The position numbers and the translations under genes were made by a program. This document shows positions 38,840-43,203 of a stretch of 43,203 nucleotides of DNA, in pieces. The DNA is from a virus. The DNA lies in the IMG/VR virus record IMGVR_UViG_3300017739_000026, positions 1-43,203 of that record; one strand, given 5' to 3'. The notes beneath the pieces were generated by a model. It had not been told where the DNA came from. It made no database searches and was given only the letters and a program-made list of their open reading frames with translations. The stretch's first letter is position 1. Every line of letters starts with the position of its first letter.

Positions 38840-38901
38840 TTTATTATCTCCTATAGGATATCAGTATTGTTGAACTTTATATTAGGACCCGTCGATCCGC
38901 G

Positions 38902-39786
38902 TCATAGGCGCTGTTCTAACACTGTATTTATACTCTGTTTAAGTTGATCACTTAAACAAAGTCTATTGAAAGGACCTCCTCTGTTAAGGTAGTCCCAATG
39001 TTCACCAACACCTGTAGCAAGATTTACCACAGGGCTAGCACTTACACCAAGTTCATCGCACAGTGCAAGTTGTGTAGTTCTATACTTTTCAAACAAATAG
39101 TCTGAACTAAAGTTTTCCATTAAGCCCATTGCTATTTGCATGTTAAAAAAGTTTAGATAACTATCACGTTGGTATGCGCCCAGTCCATCTTTATTTGACC
39201 CAGATCTCTGTAGACGCATACCTATACGCAATCTTCCAACAGGAAATGCTTTGCTCATGCTAAACACAACCTGTTCAATGCACGGATAAGTTAGATCGAA
39301 GTCCATTTCACCTACCGTGCCAAACCAACAACAATCCACAAGTACAGGTACTTTTAATAGTGTACATTGTTCCATTAGTTCTTTGTAGTTATAGTTTGTA
39401 CCACTGTCAGCGAAAGGTATGCTAATGATCAAAGTGTCATTTGGCCCAATATCATTTTTATCTTTTAGTACATTAATATCAGTAGCATACCCATGATAAC
39501 TGTATTCACCTGCTAGTACACGCAGATTTCTATGACGATGTTTTAAGTAAAACTTGTCAAATGCTTCTGTTGTACCATGACTGTATACACTATCGCTGAA
39601 CTCGTTCAAACCTTGTATGGTGTTGTTGCTTGTACTGAGAATCCAATCTCGATACATATCGCAGTATTCCTCACTGCAATCCGTGTCCTGTGTGCCTACT
39701 TTAGCATGCATTAACATGCCTAGTGTTGTAGTTGTTTCACTATCAGGAATACATTTACCTTGACTATAAGGCTTTCTAGTCCTCAT
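38902..39786 (-). CDS. PLP-dependent aminotransferase-like protein
   Basis: 294 residues, shorter than the 370-400 of fold-type I enzymes. VPVLVDCCWFGTVGEMDFD (about 146-164) gives the Asp that pairs with the PLP nitrogen, and VVFSMSKAFPVGRLRIGMR (about 173-191) contains the Schiff-base Lys in SMSKAF. SHGTTEAF (about 69-76) resembles the Gly-Thr phosphate loop. The C-terminal small domain appears truncated. It overlaps the 2OG oxygenase gene by 11 bases. Likely an aminotransferase of a sugar or amino-acid derivative; could be a degenerate homologue. Confidence 0.65.
   Translation of the reverse strand: MRTRKPYSQGKCIPDSETTTTLGMLMHAKVGTQDTDCSEEYCDMYRDWILSTSNNTIQGLNEFSDSVYSHGTTEAFDKFYLKHRHRNLRVLAGEYSYHGYATDINVLKDKNDIGPNDTLIISIPFADSGTNYNYKELMEQCTLLKVPVLVDCCWFGTVGEMDFDLTYPCIEQVVFSMSKAFPVGRLRIGMRLQRSGSNKDGLGAYQRDSYLNFFNMQIAMGLMENFSSDYLFEKYRTTQLALCDELGVSASPVVNLATGVGEHWDYLNRGGPFNRLCLSDQLKQSINTVLEQRL
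38935..38942 (-). promoter_or_regulatory. TATAAATA late-promoter-like box
   Basis: Perfect T4 late -10 box on the minus strand, about 96 bases before the ATG at 38839, but inside the coding sequence of the PLP gene. The distance is longer than for the GATAAATA boxes, so its role is uncertain. Confidence 0.3.
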
Positions 39787-40417
39787 TCACAAATCCGGTT
39801 ACCGTTAATGTATACTTTGGATTGATGCCAAAGTTTGCACTTAGATGAAATACATCATTTGGAATCTCCACAGTGTATCCAGGTTTCCAATGATGTAACA
39901 TATTATCATGCACTTGCAAAAAATGTCCCCAATCCCATGGGCTAATAGCAACAAAATATCTTTTTACATTGCCTTCGCCGAAACGTGTTTTAAAACCGTT
40001 GTAACTATCAGTGTGAATAGGAATGCCTGTGCCTGGATCATATCGTAACAATCTAACCAAACAGGTTTCTTTTTTGAGATTAACAGCATCAAAGAAATCA
40101 TCACCGCACATGTCTTTCAGTGCCTGATCATCTTCTGGTTCGATTCCCCAGTTGATTTCTAAAGTGTTATGTTCGTTGTATCCTAGATACTGTGTCATTA
40201 CGCTTTGTCGCAAACTGTCTGCAGGTACAAACGGTCTAGGTTTGTAATCTTTAATCGTAGCTCGGGAAATATTATCTTGTGCCCACGATATAATCTGTTG
40301 ATGATCAATATCAACATGCATTTCTAAATCACTAATGTCTAGATGATCATCTAAACTTACTTGTTTGTCGTCCAAGTATTCTTGGAACCAATCATTTTTT
40401 TCGTAAAGATTTGGCAT
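39776..40417 (-). CDS. 2-oxoglutarate/Fe(II) oxygenase, aspartyl-hydroxylase-like
   Basis: 213 residues from the ATG at 40417, which overlaps the epimerase stop (TAATG); a start 15 bases upstream is possible. Candidate iron ligands are His135 and Asp137 (PIHTDSYNGF) and His191 (VFHLSANFGINP). WDWGHFLQVHDN and the GINPKYTLTVTG end are shared with the oxygenase at 40925-41647. It overlaps the PLP gene by 11 bases. Probably hydroxylates a sugar, amino acid or peptide. Confidence 0.75.
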   Translation of the reverse strand: MPNLYEKNDWFQEYLDDKQVSLDDHLDISDLEMHVDIDHQQIISWAQDNISRATIKDYKPRPFVPADSLRQSVMTQYLGYNEHNTLEINWGIEPEDDQALKDMCGDDFFDAVNLKKETCLVRLLRYDPGTGIPIHTDSYNGFKTRFGEGNVKRYFVAISPWDWGHFLQVHDNMLHHWKPGYTVEIPNDVFHLSANFGINPKYTLTVTGFVNED

Positions 40418-40932
40418 TACTTTATATCCCATATTCTATAAATCGAATGACTACGCACTGTGCGTCTTACAATATCTTCCCCTGCAAGTTTAGTTTCAGC
40501 ATATATACGATGCTCTTCTCCCAAAGGTGATAGGTCTATTGTGTGTTTTTGATTGTTAATATCAGGTAAATTTCTAGTACCAAGAAATCCACTGCAAAAT
40601 ACACGACCAACATGCTCTCTATGAGTATGCCTTATGTCATTGTCTGTAAGTCCATACACACATTTTGTACTTGTATACACAACGTGGCAATCACTAAAAA
40701 CATCACATATACGTTGTATGCCTTCTAGTTCAATGCGTCTTGTTTCTGCATCTCGTCTTGGACTTGTTTTGCGACACGCTCTCGCAACAAGCCAAACTGT
40801 GTCTATGTTTTCATATTGTTGCCACTCATCAATAGGATCTTCAAATCGTGTAGTGGCAATGGTTGGCTTATAGGAGTCAGCAAGATACTGTCCTAAATGT
40901 CCTGTAGCACCTATAAGCAACACATTATTCAA
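40417..40932 (-). CDS. NAD(P)-dependent sugar epimerase/dehydratase-like protein
   Basis: 171 residues from a TTG at 40932 (GGAG 8 bases upstream) or 168 from a GTG at 40923; a longer ATG frame would overlap the oxygenase gene by 160 bases. NNVLLIGATGHLGQYLADSY gives GxxGxxG at the N-terminus, VVYTSTKCVYG is the Ser/Thr region, and YAETKLAGED contains YxxxK. It is shorter than typical (about 300), lacking much of the C-terminal substrate domain. Likely modifies nucleotide sugars in the pathway with the flanking genes. Confidence 0.62.
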   Translation of the reverse strand: MNNVLLIGATGHLGQYLADSYKPTIATTRFEDPIDEWQQYENIDTVWLVARACRKTSPRRDAETRRIELEGIQRICDVFSDCHVVYTSTKCVYGLTDNDIRHTHREHVGRVFCSGFLGTRNLPDINNQKHTIDLSPLGEEHRIYAETKLAGEDIVRRTVRSHSIYRIWDIK

Positions 40933-41647
40933 GTTCACCACTCCAATGAATAGTGATCTTAGGATTGATGCCTGCGTTTGCACTTCCGTGATACACGCCA
41001 GGCTGAAGATCCCAAAAGTCTCCTGCTCGCCATTGGTTAATACAAGTGTTGCCCCAATGAAAGAAGTGACCCCAATCCCAGTCACGCACAAAAATCATAT
41101 ACCTGCGCAGTTTAGTATAGTCAGGCTTTTCGTCACCTGTGCGTCTAATAAAACTACTATAGGTATCCACATGACTCCAAATATTATGCCCTGGAGGCTG
41201 AATAAACAGACTAATGCCCATTTTATCTTTGCCAAATCCTGGGAATAAGTTTGCTAGTGGTTCAAACCAATGTTCAAACTCCTCGTTAGCAATCTTGAAG
41301 TACTGTGTGTTGTACGCAGTATGGGTATTATTTTTTAGTGCAAGCAATGCTTGTTCCCTAATAGGAGCATCGCTTACATCATCATTGGCATGCATGATAC
41401 GTTCATTCTCGTAGTCATACCACCAAAACTTTTCTGGTGTCATATGCTGGTTTGCTTTATTGATTGCAAACTCTGCTAGACCTTCCCAATCAAACTCGAC
41501 GTTGCCCTCATAGTTGAGAGCATCGCCGTGATCCTGTTTCATAGGATCCCAATGCCAAGGATACTGTTCTCGGATTACCGGAAGAACACTTTCCTCAGGA
41601 CTGATAGGTTTCAGTGGGATCTTAAAATCATATGGATCTAGTTTCAT
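40925..41647 (-). CDS. 2-oxoglutarate/Fe(II) oxygenase, aspartyl-hydroxylase-like
   Basis: 240 residues from the ATG at 41647, which overlaps the tctC2 stop (ATGA at 41644-41647); I rejected a start 60 bases upstream inside tctC2. WSHVDTYSSFIRR gives His-x-Asp and VYHGSANAGINPKITIHWSG gives the distal His. The block DWDWGHFFHWGN is like that in the other two aspartyl-hydroxylase-like proteins. Direct coupling to tctC2 parallels the tctC1/oxygenase pair. Substrate unknown. Confidence 0.78.
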   Translation of the reverse strand: MKLDPYDFKIPLKPISPEESVLPVIREQYPWHWDPMKQDHGDALNYEGNVEFDWEGLAEFAINKANQHMTPEKFWWYDYENERIMHANDDVSDAPIREQALLALKNNTHTAYNTQYFKIANEEFEHWFEPLANLFPGFGKDKMGISLFIQPPGHNIWSHVDTYSSFIRRTGDEKPDYTKLRRYMIFVRDWDWGHFFHWGNTCINQWRAGDFWDLQPGVYHGSANAGINPKITIHWSGELE

Positions 41648-42495
41648 CGCTGGCTTTCTACCATTGGTTCCCAACGACTGTTGATTTCGTCTTCGGTGAG
41701 ATCCCAACGAGTTGTGTATACGCTGTTACACTTTGTCCATGTACCAATAGCACTGTCACAGTTCAAATGGTTTTCCATCATACGCAACTTCAACCCATCT
41801 GCTTGTTCCTGTGTCATATTAAGTGCCATCCAAGTCATATCCCAACCAAATGCTAGTTTAGGATTACCTGTCATTTGTGGCAAACTGTTTTCGCCAACAC
41901 TAGCAAGGCTTTGCTCGCAAGTAATAGCAGGATCAGTTTCAGTAACAACCAATACATGCTTTTTACTAAGCAGTGCATAGTCTACTTCGCCGTTGATAAG
42001 AGCAAGACGTGCATCGCCTGATCCATCATAGACAACAGGCTTGTGTGTAGTTCCCCATTGGTTGTTGAACTCTTGTACAATACGAGCCAATGGACCGTCT
42101 GCAGGTACTGTGTGTGCTACACGACCTGAGTCTTTGCTAATAAAGCCACCCCTGGTACACACAAACAAAGGTGCTGAATCATAGCGCAGTGTGATTGCAT
42201 CGTTGATGTCAAACTTAACACAGCCGCCGTCACGCCCTACTGCTTCATAATCACTAGCCCATGGCATAAGCACAGGACCATCAATCTTTGGAAGCAAACT
42301 TCCTAGTGCAACACAACGGTCACCTGGGTTTACCAAGTTTACGTCATAACTGCTGGCTAGGTCAGTACTGTATGCTTGGCTTTGCATGCTAAAGCCGCCT
42401 GTTTTACTACCACTGTTAAGGATAGTTAGTTTTTCTGCCGCAAAAGCAGTAGTCGAAAATAGTGCAATCGAAAATGCAACTAGTAGGTTCTTCAT
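41644..42495 (-). CDS. TctC-like periplasmic binding protein, second copy
   Basis: 283 residues with a signal peptide (MKNLLVAFSIALFSTTAFAA, cleaved about there). The mature part starts KLTILNSGSKTGGFSMQS, which corresponds to the 'PGG.tD' start of TctC, but the sequence is divergent and shorter than tctC1. It follows tctA2 by 9 bases, the same order as in the first pair, and is coupled to an oxygenase. Assignment rests on position, signal peptide and general fold pattern; ligand unknown. Confidence 0.6.
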   Translation of the reverse strand: MKNLLVAFSIALFSTTAFAAEKLTILNSGSKTGGFSMQSQAYSTDLASSYDVNLVNPGDRCVALGSLLPKIDGPVLMPWASDYEAVGRDGGCVKFDINDAITLRYDSAPLFVCTRGGFISKDSGRVAHTVPADGPLARIVQEFNNQWGTTHKPVVYDGSGDARLALINGEVDYALLSKKHVLVVTETDPAITCEQSLASVGENSLPQMTGNPKLAFGWDMTWMALNMTQEQADGLKLRMMENHLNCDSAIGTWTKCNSVYTTRWDLTEDEINSRWEPMVESQR

Positions 42496-42504
42496 CTATA
42501 TCTC

Positions 42505-43203
42505 CTAGAATAAAAGTTGATTGAGTCTAAATACTCCATCTATTAGTTTGTTATGAATGATAAATGCAAACACTAAAGGAAGTGTGTCTGTGTTTCTCAA
42601 TAGCATTCCTATGGGTGCTAGTACAGCGAAACATATTAAATAATATAGCATGCTGTAGTTCATTAAACCTGTATACAGTGTAACACCAAACAATGCAATA
42701 ATCAATAAACTTATTAAGATTTTTAAGTTGAAGTTATAAAAAACTGGCACCATTTTGCTCAAGGGCCAAGCAATCATAAATCCAATAAAGTTTACTAACA
42801 CAAGTCCAAGGGCAAGTTCAGGAAGAAAATCGCTGAACTCAAACTGTACAAGGTTAAAACCTTTTTGTTCCATGAGGAACAACAGTATTGCTTCACTGCC
42901 AATAAGTGGTACTCCAAATATAAGCAGTGGCAACAACATACTGAAAGCACCTGCATTGTTTGCAGTTTCACTAACCACAATACGATTTACAGGATCTTTG
43001 GTCACCAACATACTAGCATTGTATGCGGCTGTACTACTAAACACTGTAGTAAGTCCAGGAATAAGCCCTCCGAAGAAACCTATCGCTGTGCTTGCTAATA
43101 GTGCCAAAGGATTGAGAATGTACACACGACCTAGTTCATAAGCCTTTGCTTTTGTCTTGGCTATGTCAGCATCCCAATGATGCAACATCTGCGGAATAGC
43201 AAA
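42505..43203 (-). CDS. tctA: TctA-type transporter subunit, second copy (5' end outside window)
   Basis: At least 232 codons including 5 beyond the first visible Met; the frame is open to the window edge, so the N-terminal half is missing. It carries the C-half TctA signature GFFGGLIPGLTTVFS (about 43-57 of the visible part) and LIFGVPLIGSEAILLFLMEQ, with about 6-7 hydrophobic segments. It is not identical to tctA1 (different residues throughout), so it is a divergent paralogue or separately acquired. tctC2 follows; no tctB is seen. Confidence 0.85.
   Translation of the reverse strand, partial: FAIPQMLHHWDADIAKTKAKAYELGRVYILNPLALLASTAIGFFGGLIPGLTTVFSSTAAYNASMLVTKDPVNRIVVSETANNAGAFSMLLPLLIFGVPLIGSEAILLFLMEQKGFNLVQFEFSDFLPELALGLVLVNFIGFMIAWPLSKMVPVFYNFNLKILISLLIIALFGVTLYTGLMNYSMLYYLICFAVLAPIGMLLRNTDTLPLVFAFIIHNKLIDGVFRLNQLLF

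Noticed and set aside
40933-41091. Longer N-terminus for the epimerase gene starting at 41091
   Set aside because: It would overlap the oxygenase gene by 160 bases, and the Rossmann motif begins exactly at the shorter start.
1-43203. CRISPR array, insertion sequence, integrase or attachment site
   Set aside because: No spaced direct repeats, transposase or integrase motifs, or tRNA-adjacent duplications were seen on either strand.

Overview
The window looks like part of the genome of a large T4-like (myovirus-type) marine phage that has not been cultivated. The basis is a compact AT-rich layout with genes overlapping by 1-20 bases, a gp44-like clamp loader, PhoH, MazG, a GroES-type co-chaperonin, an IscA-like protein, tail-fibre proteins with the ANDGTGD N-terminal module common in marine T4-like phages, a lysozyme/spanin cassette and scattered tRNA genes. 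Almost everything is on the minus strand. The only plus-strand island is PhoH plus a putative carbohydrate-binding protein (17.6-19.0 kb). The host is not visible; a marine proteobacterium is an inference from the transporter genes.

Layout, in + coordinates (transcription mostly runs from high to low). 0-3.9 kb: glycosyltransferase, a glycosyltransferase-like protein and small unknown or virion-like proteins. 3.9-7.0 kb: dnaJ-clpA chaperone pair with its own sigma70-like promoter. 7.0-10.2 kb: lysis cassette (GH108 lysozyme, small membrane proteins, overlapping i-spanin/o-spanin) with an FkbM methyltransferase inside it. 10.2-17.5 kb: accessory enzymes (SGNH hydrolase, sulfotransferase-like proteins, 2-oxoglutarate/Fe(II) oxygenase, SAM methyltransferase) and a tctA-tctC transporter pair. 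17.6-19.0 kb: plus-strand phoH unit, closed by a strong terminator. 19.0-26.8 kb: three tRNAs, HAD phosphatase, radical SAM protein, clamp loader, acyltransferase, GroES, a DNA polymerase III alpha-like fragment and MazG. 26.9-31.5 kb: tail-fibre/virion genes, three of them preceded by an identical GATAAATA late-promoter-like box. 31.5-43.2 kb: a Rieske-oxygenase homologue that lacks its Rieske ligands, an IscA-like protein, SGNH hydrolase, radical SAM protein, SDR/epimerases, PP-loop ATPase, PLP enzyme, three 2OG/Fe(II) oxygenases, three tRNAs and a second tctA-tctC pair running off the window.

Three themes stand out. (1) Two copies of a tripartite-tricarboxylate-type transporter pair (TctA+TctC, no TctB), each followed downstream by a 2OG/Fe(II) oxygenase. 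(2) A phage proteostasis set (DnaJ, ClpA with an IGF ClpP-docking-like loop, GroES). (3) An unusually large set of iron, Fe-S, SAM and PLP enzymes resembling a surface-glycan or small-molecule tailoring pathway. Regulation is partly legible: near-consensus TTGACA/TATAAT promoters with 16-18 base spacers, T4-like late boxes, intrinsic terminators, and an H-type pseudoknot just upstream of one ribosome-binding site.
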